Source: Cellulomonas sp. ES6 (GTDB lineage: Bacteria > Actinomycetota > Actinomycetes > Actinomycetales > Cellulomonadaceae). Taken from it: a DNA stretch of 64,000 nt. The stretch lies in assembly GCF_030053835.1 (NCBI RefSeq), contig NZ_CP125655.1, positions 3,224,001-3,288,000 on the forward strand. The letters are read 5' to 3'. The translations under genes were made by a program, and so were the position numbers. The notes beneath the pieces are model-generated. The model saw only the letters and a program-made list of their open reading frames with translations. It was not told where the DNA came from and searched no databases. This document shows, in pieces, positions 1 through 10,124 of the stretch (positions within the stretch are counted from its first letter, which is position 1; the number at the start of each line of letters is the position of its first letter).

Positions 1-1
1 C

Positions 2-1024
2 GCGGAGCGGATCGGCGCGCTGGCGAGCACCCTGCTGCTCACGTCCGAGACCGACCTCGGGACGATCCTGGGCCACCTCGCGCAGACCGAGCCGGACCTG
101 CTGGTGCTCGACTCCGTGCAGACGGTCGCGTCGGCCGCCGTGGAGGGCTCGCCCGGCGGGGTGGCGCAGGTGCGGGAGGTGGCCGCCTCGCTCATCGCCG
201 CCGCCAAGGAGCGCGCCCTGCCGGTGGTGCTCGTGGGGCACGTGACGAAGGACGGCGCGGTGGCCGGCCCGCGCACGCTCGAGCACCTCGTCGACGTCGT
301 GTGCCAGTTCGAGGGCGACCGGCACTCCCGCCTGCGGCTGCTGCGCGCCACCAAGAACCGGTTCGGCCCCACGGACGAGGTCGGGTGCTTCGACCTCACC
401 GAGACGGGCATCGTCGGGCTCGCGGACCCGTCGGGGCTGTTCGTCTCCCACGAGCGGCACCACGTCCCGGGCACGTGCGTCACCGTGACCCTGGAGGGGC
501 GGCGCCCGCTCGCCACGGAGGTGCAGGCGCTCGTCGCGCCGAGCATGCTCGCGAACCCCCGCCGCACGACCAGCGGGGTCGACGGCTCGCGGCTCGCGAT
601 GGTGCTGGCGGTGCTCCAGCGCCGGGCGGGCCTGCGCGTCGCCGACCAGGACGTGTACGTGTCGACCGTGGGAGGGGCGCGCGTCGTCGAGCCGTCGGCC
701 GACCTGGCGCTCGCGCTCGCGACCGTCAGCAGCCGGGAGAACGTGGCGCTGCCGCCGCGGTTCGTCGCGATCGGCGAGGTCGGCCTGGCGGGGGAGATCC
801 GCGCGGTGACCGGCACGGCCCGCCGGCTGGCCGAGGCCGCCCGTCTGGGGTTCACGCACGCGGTGGTGCCCGCCGGGTCGGTGGAGCCCGCGCAGGTGCC
901 CGACGGCATGCGCGTCGCGCAGGCGGCCGACCTGGCGGAGGCGGTGCGGCTCACGCGACCGGACGCCGTGCGGGGACGCGGGAGCCGGACGGACGCGGGT
1001 GCCGCCCCGGACGGGGAGGGCTGA
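2..1024 (+). CDS. radA: DNA repair protein RadA, 3' part (gene starts before window)
   Basis: RadA is a RecA-like ATPase and DnaB-type branch-migration helicase that processes recombination intermediates. The open frame enters at base 2, so the N-terminal zinc finger and Walker A lie upstream of the window. Visible parts are the Walker B-like strand (LLVLDSVQT), the diagnostic KNRFG motif (KNRFGPTDEVG) and the C-terminal Lon-protease-like domain, including VADQDVYVSTVGG and the GEVGLAGEIRAV segment. The protein ends in a short charged tail. The family assignment is firm because KNRFG together with a Lon-like domain is specific to RadA/Sms. The next gene on this strand starts about 120 bp downstream. 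Confidence 0.95.
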   Translation, partial: AERIGALASTLLLTSETDLGTILGHLAQTEPDLLVLDSVQTVASAAVEGSPGGVAQVREVAASLIAAAKERALPVVLVGHVTKDGAVAGPRTLEHLVDVVCQFEGDRHSRLRLLRATKNRFGPTDEVGCFDLTETGIVGLADPSGLFVSHERHHVPGTCVTVTLEGRRPLATEVQALVAPSMLANPRRTTSGVDGSRLAMVLAVLQRRAGLRVADQDVYVSTVGGARVVEPSADLALALATVSSRENVALPPRFVAIGEVGLAGEIRAVTGTARRLAEAARLGFTHAVVPAGSVEPAQVPDGMRVAQAADLAEAVRLTRPDAVRGRGSRTDAGAAPDGEG

Positions 1025-1148
1025 CCGCCCGGTGACGCACGGACGAGGGGTCCGACACCGTCGCCTCGCCGGACAGTAGGCTGCCGCGGAACCTCCGGAC
1101 GGCCGCCGCGGCGGCGTCCGGGACGAGCGGAGCGGCAGGAGCACGGGC

Positions 1149-2142
1149 ATGAGCGACACCGACGGCCGGGAGCCGCACGCGGGCGACGCGTCGCGGGCGG
1201 GCGACGGCGGGGTCCGGTGGCCCTCCCTGTCGGGCGGCGGTTCCGCGCAGGAGGGTGGCTCCCCGACGGCGCGGCGCTCCCGCAGGGCGGCGCACGCCGG
1301 CGACGGCGACCCCGCCCCGACCCCGGCGGCCCCGGCGGGCGCCGACCCGCGTCCGGCCAGCGGCGCGCGCCGCGGTGCCGGCCGCGACGCCCCCGGCGTC
1401 CGGGACCGGACCCGCGTCCCCGGCCGGCGCGGGCCGGCCGTCCGGCACCCCGGAGGCCCCCGCAGGCGACGGGGCGGACGACGCCCCGGCCCGGTCCGGG
1501 CGACGTCGGGCCCTGGTGATCGGCGCCGTCGTCGCGGGCGTCGTGCTCGTCGGCGGCGGGATCGCCGCGGCCCTGCTGCTGGGCGGCGGCGACGACGAGC
1601 CCGCGGCCGGACCCGCGCCCGTCGTCACGCTGCCGTCGCCGACCACCACGCAGACGCCGGTCGCCCGCGAGGCCGACACCCCGTTCGCCGCCGCGCTGCC
1701 CACCACGCTGCTGCAGTACGCGCTCACGGAGTCCGCCCCGGACGACGAGTGGCTCGGTGCCGACGCCCTCGAGGCGTGGTCGGAGACGTACTCCGACGGC
1801 GGGTCCGGGACGGTCACCGTGCGGGCGGGCCAGTGGGAGACGGCCGAGGAGGCCGCCGCCGTGCTGGCCGGCCTCCGGGACGCCCTCCCGGCCGGCGCCG
1901 ACGACGCGTCCGGCGACGACGCGACGGCGACGGACGCCCCGTCGGCCGGTGCGACCGGCGGCGGTCCCGCCGTGCTCCTGACGGACGACGTCGTCGTCGA
2001 CGGGGAGCCGGTGGGCGAGGTCACGGTCGTCGACGCCGGCGACGGCACCGGCGTGGCGGTGTGGAGCAACGGGACGGCGGTGTTCCGGCTCACCGGACCT
2101 GCCGCCGACATCAGCAACCTGTACGCGGCCTACCCGCTCTGA
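1149..2142 (+). CDS. Proline/alanine-rich single-pass membrane protein (hypothetical, probable frameshift)
   Basis: No known family was recognised. A good start is the ATG at 1149 with GGCAGGAG upstream, which reads MSDTDGREPHAGD. In that frame third codon positions are almost all G/C up to about 1390. After that the GC-ending frame moves by one, to the frame that closes at 2142. A GTG at 1255 in the second frame has an A/T-richer third position upstream and an unsuitable ribosome site, so I favour one gene with an indel near 1370-1410. The product has a disordered Pro/Ala/Arg N-terminus, one hydrophobic segment (VIGAVVAGVVLVGGGIAAALLL), then an extracellular domain of about 190 residues. Function unknown. 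Confidence 0.6.
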
Positions 2143-2161
2143 CCGCGCGCCGCCGCCCGGG

Positions 2162-3748
2162 TCACCGGGTGGCGGGGCCGCTCCGCGCGCCGGGGCCGGG
2201 CAGCCGCACCGTGAAGGTCGTCCGCCCGGGAGTGCCGTCGACCTCGATGGCTCCGCCGTGCGCCGCGACGACGGCGTGCACGATCGCGAGGCCCAGGCCC
2301 GTGGAGCCGGCGGCACGGTTCCGTGACGCGTCCCCGCGGGCGAACCGCTCGAACAACCGGGAGCGCAGCGGCTCGGGGATGCCGGGACCGTCGTCTGCCA
2401 CGCGCAGCAGGACGTCGTCGCCGTCCGCCGTCACGGACACGACGACGGTGGTGCCGGCGGGTGTGTGCACCCGGGCGTTCGAGAGCAGGTTGACCAGGAC
2501 CTGACGCAGCCGGGGCTCGTCGCCGAGCACCACGGCGCCGGGCTGGTCCGCGTCGTCGTCCCGGGGGTCGTCGGCGCCGCCCAGGTCGAGCCGCCACACG
2601 TGGTCGGGGCCCGCGACGTGCGCGTCGGCGACGGCGTCCACGGCGAGCGCCGCGAGGTCGACCTCCCCGACGTCCAGGTCGCGGCCGGCGTCGAGCCGCG
2701 CGAGCAGCAGCATGTCCTCGACCAGGCCGGTCATGCGCCGCGCCTCGGACTCCACGCGGTGCATCGCCCGCACGGCGTCGTCCGGCAGTCGTCCGGCAGG
2801 CGCCGCACGAGCTCGGCGTAGCCCCGGATGGAGGCCAGCGGGGTGCGCAGCTCGTGGCTGGCGTCGGCGACGAACCGGCGGACCTGCGTCTCGGACTCGT
2901 GCCGGGCGGCGAGCGCCGACTCGACGTGGCCGAGCATCCGGTTGAGCGCGGCGCCGACCTGGCCGACCTCGGTGGCCGGGTCGGTGTCGCGCTCGGGCAC
3001 GCGCTCGCGGATGTCGACCTCGCCGCGCGACAGCGGCATCTCGGACACCCGCGCGGCGGTCGCGGCCACCCGGTCCAGGGGCCGCAGCTCCCGGCGCACC
3101 AGCACCGTGGCGGTCGCGGCGGCGAGCAGCAGCGCGACGGCGGCGACGGCCAGCTCGACGACCACGTAGCGGTCCACGGTGGCGGTCACGGACTCCAGCG
3201 GCAGGGCGGTGACGGAGGTGTCGCCGCCCTCCGTGACCACCGCGACGACGCGGTACTCCCCGAGGTCGGGCAGCACGACGGTGTCCACGGTGCCGTCGGG
3301 CGTGAGGTCCAGCAGGGCGTCGGTCTGGGCGTCCGTCAGCGGGCGGATCGTCCCGGAGTCGTCCAGGTAGCCCGCCTGGAGGGCTGAGGCGTCGGCGCGC
3401 TGGAACAGGACCACGGTGCCGACGTCCTGCCCGGGCAGGCCGAACGCCGGGGGACGTCGTCGTCCTCCCCCTCGGGCAGCGGCGTGGGGCGCGTGGCGTC
3501 GTCCGACGGCGTGGTCCCGCCGTCCCCGAGGTCGTCCGCGCGGTCGCCGCCGAGCCGGCCCGGTGCGGCGGCGGCGCGGCTGCTCGCGGACTCGAGAGCC
3601 GGTCGTCGATCTGCTGGACCAGGGTCGAGCGCAGCGCGAGGGTGGACACGAGGCCCATGACCGCGGCGACCACCGCGAGCAGCGCGACGACGACCACCAC
3701 GAGCCGCCGGCGGAGCGTCCACCGGGACCGCGCCGGCGCGGCCGTCAC
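2162..3748 (-). CDS. Sensor histidine kinase of two-component system (three frameshifts in this sequence)
   Basis: Membrane sensor kinase that would phosphorylate the response regulator encoded just upstream. The GTG start overlaps the regulator stop codon (GTGA at 3745-3748). In order: an N-terminal membrane segment (RLVVVVVALLAVVAAVMG), an extracytoplasmic region, a second membrane segment (VAAVALLLAAATATVLV), HAMP, HisKA with the phospho-His in FVADASHELRTPL, and HATPase_c with NLLSNARVHT (N box), VADDGPGIP (G1) and STGLGLAIVHAV (G2). The reading frame shifts near 3598, 3450 and 2790, each equivalent to loss of one base. The last sits in a 12-bp duplication encoding LPDD. The stimulus is unknown; the architecture resembles MprB/TcrY-type actinobacterial kinases. 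Confidence 0.88.
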   Translation of the reverse strand: MTAAPARSRWTLRRRLVVVVVALLAVVAAVMGLVSTLALRSTLVQQIDDRLSSPRAAAPPPHRAGSAATARTTSGTAGPRRRTTPRAPRRCPRGRTTTSPGVRPARAGRRHRGPVPARRRLSPPGGLPGRLRDDPPADGRPDRRPAGPHARRHRGHRRAARPRGVPRRRGGHGGRRHLRHRPAAGVRDRHRGPLRGRRAGRRRRRAAARRRDRHGAGAPGAAAPGPGGRDRRAGVRDAAVARRGRHPRARARARHRPGHRGRPGRRRAQPDARPRRVGARRPARVRDAGPPVRRRRQPRAAHPAGLHPGLRRARAAPAGRLPDDAVRAMHRVESEARRMTGLVEDMLLLARLDAGRDLDVGEVDLAALAVDAVADAHVAGPDHVWRLDLGGADDPRDDDADQPGAVVLGDEPRLRQVLVNLLSNARVHTPAGTTVVVSVTADGDDVLLRVADDGPGIPEPLRSRLFERFARGDASRNRAAGSTGLGLAIVHAVVAAHGGAIEVDGTPGRTTFTVRLPGPGARSGPATR

Positions 3749-4479
3749 GGGGCGGGCTTGAGCACGTACCCGACGCCCCGGAGCGTGTGGAGCATCGGCT
3801 CGCGCCCCTTGTCGATCTTGCGGCGCAGGTAGGACACGTAGAGCTCGACGATGTTGGCCTGGCCGCCGAAGTCGTACTGCCACACGCGGTCGAGGATCTG
3901 CGCCTTCGACAGCACGCGCCGCGGGTTGCGCATGAAGTAGCGCAGCAGCTCGAACTCCGTCGCGGTGAGCCGGATGTCGTCGCCGCCGCGGGACACCTCG
4001 TGCGAGTCCTCGTCCATGCGCAGGTCGCCGACGACCAGGACGGCCTCCTCGCGGTCGGCCACGGCCCCGGCCCGGCGCAGCAGCGCGCGCAGCCGGGCGA
4101 CGACCTCCTCGAGGCTGAACGGCTTCGTGACGTAGTCGTCGCCGCCGGCGGTGAGCCCGGCGATGCGGTCCTCGACGGCGTCCTTCGCGGTGAGGAACAG
4201 CACGGGGACCGTGGGGTGGGTCGCGCGGATGCGGCGCAGCACCTCCAGGCCGGACAGGTCGGGCAGCATGACGTCGAGCAGGATGACGTCGGGGTCGAAC
4301 GTCTTGGCCTGCTTGACGGCGCCGTGGCCGGTCAGGGCGTGCTCGACGGACCAGCCCTCGTAGCGCAGCGCCGTCGCGAGGAGCTCCGCCAGGGTGGGCT
4401 CGTCGTCGACGACGAGGGCGCGGACCGGCTGGCCGTCCGCTCGGGTGAGGGCGTCGCGCTGCAGGGTCGAGGTCGTCAT
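3745..4479 (-). CDS. OmpR/PhoB-family response regulator
   Basis: DNA-binding response regulator of 244 residues. The receiver domain has the acidic pair (VVDDE), the phosphoacceptor Asp at about residue 69 (DVILLDVMLPD), the switch Thr in LFLTAKD, and the conserved Lys in VTKPFS. The C-terminal winged helix carries LTATEFELLRYFMRNPRRVL and YVSYLRRKID, typical of the OmpR class. The GCATG start at 4479 is preferred to the ATG at 4491 because it gives the usual short N-terminus. It forms a translationally coupled operon with the kinase that follows. The regulator is intact although its kinase partner is broken by indels here, which supports the view that those indels are sequence errors. Confidence 0.93.
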   Translation of the reverse strand: MTTSTLQRDALTRADGQPVRALVVDDEPTLAELLATALRYEGWSVEHALTGHGAVKQAKTFDPDVILLDVMLPDLSGLEVLRRIRATHPTVPVLFLTAKDAVEDRIAGLTAGGDDYVTKPFSLEEVVARLRALLRRAGAVADREEAVLVVGDLRMDEDSHEVSRGGDDIRLTATEFELLRYFMRNPRRVLSKAQILDRVWQYDFGGQANIVELYVSYLRRKIDKGREPMLHTLRGVGYVLKPAP

Positions 4480-4552
4480 GCGGCCGAGCATGGTGCCGCC
4501 ACCTGGGCCCCACCTGCCGCGCGCCTGTGAGCTACCTGAGCATCGGTGGGGG

Positions 4553-4933
4553 TCAGTCCTCCTCGATCACCGACAGCACGTTGCCGGACGGGTCGGTGAA
4601 CCAGGCGATGAGCGGACCGCCGCCGCGGAACACGCCGTCCTCGTCGGTCTGCACCGGGGTGCCCTCGTAGCGCTCGAACTGCACGCCACGCCCTCGCAGC
4701 TCGGCGACCGCCGCCGGCACGTCCGGCACCGGGAAGTTGAGCACCGTGTACCCGGCCGGCGCGTGCGCGTCACCCTTCGGGTACAGCAGCACGTCGCGGC
4801 CGCCGGCCAGGTGCAGCCACAGCATCCCGTCCCGCTCCTGCGCGTCGAGGCCGAGCACGTCCGCGTAGAACTCCCGGGCGGCGGGCACGTCCGCCACCGA
4901 GTACCCGCTGAAGCCCTTGCTGAGGTCGAGCAC
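4553..4933 (-). CDS. VOC-family protein (glyoxalase/bleomycin-resistance fold)
   Basis: Small protein of 126 residues with the paired beta-alpha-beta-beta-beta modules of the vicinal oxygen chelate superfamily. The N-terminal module contains SVADVPAAREFYADVLGL, and the C-terminal module ends with the usual metal-side motif FTDPSGNVLSVIEE. The GTG start at 4933 is supported by GAGGAGG six bases upstream. The substrate cannot be predicted; members range from dioxygenases to antibiotic-binding proteins. It lies alone between the two-component operon and a PAP2 gene on the other strand. Confidence 0.85.
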   Translation of the reverse strand: MLDLSKGFSGYSVADVPAAREFYADVLGLDAQERDGMLWLHLAGGRDVLLYPKGDAHAPAGYTVLNFPVPDVPAAVAELRGRGVQFERYEGTPVQTDEDGVFRGGGPLIAWFTDPSGNVLSVIEED

Positions 4934-5110
4934 GGCAGCCTCCTCGTCGTCGTGCGTCCCGGTCCCAGCGTGGACCCTGCGGGCGCCCCCGGGAAGCCCC
5001 CGCGCCCTGCGACGGCGCCCCGTCGGCGACCCCGGCGGGGCTGGTGGAGGAATCGTGCGCGTGCACGACCCGCGCGGCGCGGCGTGGGTGCCCTCCCCTA
5101 CCGTGGACGG

Positions 5111-5836
5111 GTGTCCCGCCCCGCCACCGCCGTGCCGCCCGCACGCCCCGAGCCCGAGCCCGAGCCGCTCGCGCCCGTCCGCGGCGCCCGGGGCCCGGCC
5201 GTGGGCCGCGCCCTGGTCGCGCTCCTCGTGGCGCTGGTCGCGAGCGCGGGCATCGGCGTCACCTGGGCCGTCTTCGTGGGGACGGAGCACGGCCAGGCGG
5301 TGGACCAGGCGTCGCTCGACGGCGCGCACATCGGGCAGTACCGGCTCTGGGAGGTCGCGGGGCCGGTGCTCGACGTCGTGTCGGTGGGCTTCATCGCCGC
5401 CGCCGTCCTCGGGTGCGCCGCGATCGCGGTCGTGCGGCGGCGCTGGGGCCTCGCCGTGGTGGCGGCGGTCGTGCTCGGCGGCGCCAACCTGACGACGCGG
5501 GTGCTCAAGGTCCTGGTGCTCGACCGCCCCGAGCTCGGGCACGGACCGGAGTTCAACACGCTGCCGAGCGGCCACACCACCGCCGCCGCCTCCGTGGCCG
5601 CCGCCCTGCTGCTGGTGGTGCCGCCGCGCGTCCGGCCCTGGGTGGCGGTGCTCGACGCCGGCTACGCGGGTGCGACCGGGGTGAGCACCCTCGTGGGGCA
5701 GTGGCACCGGCCGTCGGACGTCGTCGCCGGGCTGCTCGTCGTGCTCGCGTGGGGCGCGGTGGGGTGCGCGCTGCTCGCGCTCGGCGGGGAGCCCGCGGGG
5801 AGCGGACCCCGCCGACCGCGGCCGTGCGCACCGTGA
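5111..5836 (+). CDS. PAP2-family membrane phosphatase
   Basis: Integral membrane lipid phosphatase of about 241 residues. The PAP2 signature is present in order: KVLVLDRPELG (motif C1), LPSGHTTAAAS (C2, with catalytic His) and GQWHRPSDVVAG (C3, with nucleophile His). About five hydrophobic segments surround it, and the N-terminus is rich in Pro and Glu. The GTG at 5111 sits six bases after TACCGT (5099-5104), which fits a leaderless transcript. Likely substrates are undecaprenyl pyrophosphate or phosphatidate-type lipids; which one cannot be told. The next small gene overlaps its stop codon. Confidence 0.9.
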   Translation: MSRPATAVPPARPEPEPEPLAPVRGARGPAVGRALVALLVALVASAGIGVTWAVFVGTEHGQAVDQASLDGAHIGQYRLWEVAGPVLDVVSVGFIAAAVLGCAAIAVVRRRWGLAVVAAVVLGGANLTTRVLKVLVLDRPELGHGPEFNTLPSGHTTAAASVAAALLLVVPPRVRPWVAVLDAGYAGATGVSTLVGQWHRPSDVVAGLLVVLAWGAVGCALLALGGEPAGSGPRRPRPCAP

Positions 5837-6117
5837 CGGCCGGGACGCGGGGACCCGTCGCGGCGGACCGCGCGGCCACCTCGGTCGCGCTCGCGCTGCT
5901 CGGTGCCGTCGCCGTCGTCGCGGGGGTCGTCGCCGTGGTGGCGCTGCGCCGCACGTGGCTGTCCGCCGACCCTGTGGGCGGCCGCGCGGAGCTGCTGACG
6001 TCCTACGGCGGCGGCGCCCTGGGGATCGTCGCGGTCGCGGCCGCGTCGTCGGCCGTGCTGCTCGTGCTGCGCCGGGCGGCGACCGCGGGATCGGCCGGTG
6101 CAGGACGGACGTCGTAG
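5833..6117 (+). CDS. Small two-pass membrane protein (hypothetical)
   Basis: A 94-residue protein that begins with a GTG overlapping the stop of the PAP2 gene (GTGA); a GTG at 5824 is an alternative start. It has two hydrophobic segments (VALALLGAVAVVAGVVAVVAL and LGIVAVAAASSAVLLVL) separated by a short loop containing LRRTWLSADPVGGRAE, and a short basic tail. No family was recognised. The overlap indicates translational coupling with the phosphatase, so it may be an accessory membrane subunit, but this is inference from position only. Confidence 0.7.
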   Translation: MTAGTRGPVAADRAATSVALALLGAVAVVAGVVAVVALRRTWLSADPVGGRAELLTSYGGGALGIVAVAAASSAVLLVLRRAATAGSAGAGRTS

Positions 6118-6272
6118 AGTTCCCCGCACGGGGGTGGCATCCTGTCGTCGCCCGACCGGACCGGACCTGAGCACCGGAGCCGGCCGCCGCAGCGGGGGCA
6201 CGGTGGGGCACGGTCGCCCCGGGAGCCCGGCACCGCGCCGGGCACCGGGCAGTTCTGAGGAAGCAGGAGCGC

Positions 6273-9037
6273 ATGTCGTCACGTCGCAAGCTGGTCATCG
6301 TGGAGTCGCCCGCCAAGGCGCGCACGATCGCCGGGTACCTCGGCGACGAGTACGAGGTCGAGGCGAGCGTCGGGCACATCCGTGACCTGCCGCAGCCGAG
6401 CGAGCTGCCCGCGGACATGAAGAAGGGGCCCTTCGGGAAGTTCGCCGTCGACGTCGACAACGGCTTCGAGCCCTACTACGTGGTCGACTCCGACAAGAAG
6501 AAGAAGGTCGCCGAGCTCAAGCGCCTGCTCAAGGAGTCCGACGAGCTCTACCTCGCCACCGACGAGGACCGCGAGGGCGAGGCCATCGCGTGGCACCTGC
6601 TGCAGGAGCTCAAGCCCAAGGTCCCGGTCAAGCGCATGGTGTTCCACGAGATCACCCGGGAGGCCATCGCCCGCGCACTGGAGAACACCCGCGAGCTCGA
6701 CGACCGGCTGGTGGACGCCCAGGAGACCCGGCGCATCCTCGACCGGCTGTACGGGTACGAGGTCAGCCCGGTCCTGTGGCGCAAGGTCCGCCAGGGCCTG
6801 TCGGCCGGCCGCGTGCAGTCGGTCGCGACGCGCCTGGTGGTCGAGCGGGAGCGCGAGCGCATGGCGTTCGTCGCGGCGGACTACTGGGACCTGACGGCGA
6901 CGTTCGCGGTGCAGGACGCCGCGGAGCCGACGTTCGACGCCCGGCTGGTGCAGCTCGGCGAGCGGCGTGTGGCGACGGGGCGCGACTTCGGCGACGACGG
7001 CGTGCTGCGGGGCAGCGGTGCGAGCCGTCCCGTGCACCTCGACGAGACCGCGGCGCGGGCGTGGGTGACGGCCCTCGACGGCGCGGCGTTCGGCGTGCGG
7101 TCGCTCGAGACCAAGCCGTACACCCGCCGCCCGGCGGCGCCGTTCACGACGTCGACGCTGCAGCAGGAGGCCAGCCGCAAGCTGCGCATGGCCTCCCGGC
7201 AGACGATGCGCACCGCGCAGTCGCTGTACGAGAACGGCTACATCACCTACATGCGGACCGACTCGCCGACGCTGAGCACGCAGGCGGTGGACGCCGCGCG
7301 CCGGCAGGCGGCCGAGCTGTACGGCGCCGACCACGTGCCCGACAAGCCGCGCGTGTACGCCTCGAAGGCGAAGGGCGCGCAGGAGGCGCACGAGGCGATC
7401 CGTCCCGCCGGCGACGACTTCCGCACGCCCGCCCAGGTGGCCGGGGAGCTGTCCGGCGACCAGTTCCGCCTGTACGAGCTCATCTGGAAGCGCACCGTGG
7501 CGTCGCAGATGGCGGACGCGCGCGGCTCGACGGCGTCGGTGCGGATCGCCGCGACCGTCCCCGCGCCCGCGGCCTCCGGGGGCCCGACGCGGGCGCGCCG
7601 ACCGACGCCGTGTTCGCGGCCTCCGGCACCGTCATCACGTTCCGCGGGTTCCTCGCGGCGTACGAGGAGGGGCGGGACGTCGAGCGGTACGCGGCGGACG
7701 CCGAGGGCGGCGAGAAGGGCGGCGCCCGGGAGACCCGGCTGCCGCAGATGGCCGAGGGCGACCCGGTCACCGCCTCCGACCTCACGGCCGACGGCCACCG
7801 CACCTCGCCGCCGCCGCGCTACACCGAGGCGAGCCTGGTCAAGGCACTGGAGGAGCGCGGCATCGGCCGGCCCTCCACGTACGCGGCGACGATCTCCGTC
7901 ATCCAGGACCGCGGCTACGTGACGTCCCGCGGCCAGGCGCTCGTGCCGAGCTGGCTGGCGTTCGCCGTCACGCGGCTGCTCGAGGAGAACTTCGACCGGC
8001 TCGTCGACTACGACTTCACCGCCTCGATGGAGGAGGACCTCGACGCCATCGCGGCGGGGCAGAAGGACCGCGTCGACTGGCTGACGCGGTTCTACTTCGG
8101 CTCGGCCGCGGCCGAGGGCCCGGACGGGGACGGCCTGCGCGAGCTCGTCGCCAACCTCGGCGAGATCGACGCCCGCGAGGTGAACTCGATCGACATCGGC
8201 GAGGGCATCACGCTGCGCGTGGGTCGCTACGGCCCGTACATCGAGGACTCCGCCGGCGAGCCCGGCCCGGACGGCACCCCGCGGCGCGCGTCGGTGCCGG
8301 ACGACCTGGCGCCGGACGAGCTGACCGTCGAGAAGGCCCGCGAGCTGCTCGAGACCCAGCCGGAGGGCGACCTGGTGCTGGGCGCCGACCCGGCGACGGG
8401 GCACACGGTCGTGGCGAGGAACGGCCGCTACGGCCCGTACGTGACGGAGCTGCTGCCCGAGCCGGAGCTCGACCCCGGGCTGTCCGCCGCCGCGCGCAAG
8501 AAGGCGCTCGCGGCGCTGCCGAAGCCGCGCACGGGCTCGCTGCTGAAGTCGCAGTCGCTGCAGACGATCACGCTCGACGAGGCGCTGCAGCTGCTGAGCC
8601 TGCCGCGCGTCGTGGGCACCGACCCGGAGACCGGGCTGGAGATCACCGCGCAGAACGGCCGGTACGGGCCGTACCTCAAGCGCGGCACCGACTCCCGCAC
8701 GCTGCCGTCCGAGGAGGCGATCTTCACCACCACGCTCGACGAGGCGCTGGCGATCTACGCGCAGCCCAAGCGCGGGCGCGGCGCGACGGCCACCCCGCCG
8801 CTGCGGGAGCTGGGCGACGACCCGACCTCGGGCAAGCCGATCGTGGTGAAGGACGGCCGGTTCGGGGCGTACGTCACCGACGGCGAGACGAACCGCACGC
8901 TGCCGCGGGACGTGACGCCGGAGTCGATCACGCCCGAGCAGGCGGTCGAGCTGCTCGCCGAGAAGCGCGCGCAGGCGCCGAAGAAGAAGCCGGCCCGCAA
9001 GGCGGCCCCGCGCGCGAAGGCGGCGTCGAAGAAGTAG
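6273..9037 (+). CDS. topA: DNA topoisomerase I, type IA (one frameshift in this sequence)
   Basis: Relaxes negative supercoils through a 5'-phosphotyrosine intermediate. The Toprim domain starts at KLVIVESPAKA and includes ATDEDREGEAIAWHL around residues 95-108. The active-site Tyr is at about residue 326 (GYITYMRTDSP). The C-terminus holds four topo C-terminal repeats recognisable by GRYGPYIE, GRYGPYVTE, GRYGPYLKRG and GRFGAYVTDG, then a Lys/Ala/Pro tail as in other actinobacterial enzymes. No zinc fingers are present. The frame shifts near 7581 in a GGGGG run; adding one G restores an unbroken protein of about 921 residues. The ATG at 6273 has AGGAAGCAGGAG upstream. As topA is essential, the shift is probably not real. 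Confidence 0.95.
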
Positions 9038-9056
9038 CCGGGCGGTCCCGTGGGCG

Positions 9057-10007
9057 CTACGCGGTGACCAGCTCCGTCCCGGTCGTGTCGTGGTCGGCCA
9101 TCCGCACGCTGCGGATGGCCGGCTCGTCGTAGGTGTTCCAGTAGTAGGTGCCGGTGCGCGCCGAGAACAGCCCGGTGTAGATCGTCTTCTCGAACTCCCC
9201 GCTGTCCATCGCGGCGGCACCGTCCACCATCGCGACCTGCTGGAGCGTGTGGAACGCGCGGCTGACGTTGGCCTCCTCGCCGTCCTGCTCGGGGTAGTGC
9301 GCGTGGACGTACGCCGCCCGAACGAACCGGGACGTCGAGGAGTAGTCGCCGGGGATGCCGCGCATGTAGGACCCGGAGCCGAACGGCACGAGGTGCGCCC
9401 GGCGGAGCACGGTCTCCCCGGGGAACTCGGGGGACGTGTTGAGGTAGTTCCGCAGGTTCTCGTGGTGCCAGCCGAAGCCGGGCTGGTTCGTCAGCACGTC
9501 GACGTCGTCGTCGTGCACGTGCAGGCCGTCCGCCGTCTGCTCCACGACGACCGCGCGGTCCGCGTCGCCGATGATCCAGTGCAGCATCGAGCTCGGGAAC
9601 CGCTCGCTGACGGGCCGGTCCACGATCACGACGTCCTGGAGCGCCGCGGCGACCTCGTCCACCGTGGCGAACTGCGAGGCCACCCAGAGCGGGAGCTCGA
9701 ACGCGGCGACGTTCGTCGCGCCGTCCACCGGGCCCGGTGCGTACGAGGCGTACCCCGGGAAGTTCAGGCCGGCCACCGCGAGGCCGGCGTCGTCGTTGCC
9801 GCAGTCGAAGTAGAGCGGCACGCCCTCCTCCACGATGCCCGTGCCGATGACCGCGTGGCGGATCTCGGGCACCGCGCCGAAGGGCGAGCGGGGCGCGTAC
9901 CCCGTCGGGGTCAGGACGACCCCCTCGCCGTAGCCGCTGGTCCAGTCGAGGTTGCGGGCGAGGTAGAGGTGACCGTCGCCGTCCGTGAACCTGATCCCTG
10001 TGCACAT
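9057..10007 (-). CDS. Linear-amide C-N hydrolase, choloylglycine hydrolase/penicillin V acylase family
   Basis: Ntn-hydrolase of 316 residues. The start at 10007 places Cys at position 2 (MCTGIRF), the autocatalytic nucleophile exposed after Met removal. The following ARNLDW motif supplies the conserved Arg and Asp. Further family features are GLNFPGY, SSMLHWIIGD and NQPGF. Relatives hydrolyse conjugated bile salts, penicillin V or N-acyl homoserine lactones; the sequence does not decide between these, and in soil bacteria a physiological bile-salt role is unlikely. It is the last of three minus-strand genes (GldA-like, GH13, this one) and converges on topA with only 19 bp between the stops. 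No signal peptide is visible. Confidence 0.87.
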   Translation of the reverse strand: MCTGIRFTDGDGHLYLARNLDWTSGYGEGVVLTPTGYAPRSPFGAVPEIRHAVIGTGIVEEGVPLYFDCGNDDAGLAVAGLNFPGYASYAPGPVDGATNVAAFELPLWVASQFATVDEVAAALQDVVIVDRPVSERFPSSMLHWIIGDADRAVVVEQTADGLHVHDDDVDVLTNQPGFGWHHENLRNYLNTSPEFPGETVLRRAHLVPFGSGSYMRGIPGDYSSTSRFVRAAYVHAHYPEQDGEEANVSRAFHTLQQVAMVDGAAAMDSGEFEKTIYTGLFSARTGTYYWNTYDEPAIRSVRMADHDTTGTELVTA

Positions 10008-10124
10008 CTCGTGGCCCCCTGTCCGGTGCGCCCGGCCGCCGGGTGCCGCGTCGTCGGTGGCGCGGCGCGGCCGGGTCCGCCTCCCCAGCATGTGCCTCCC
10101 GGCACCGGTCCGCGCGGGGGGTGG

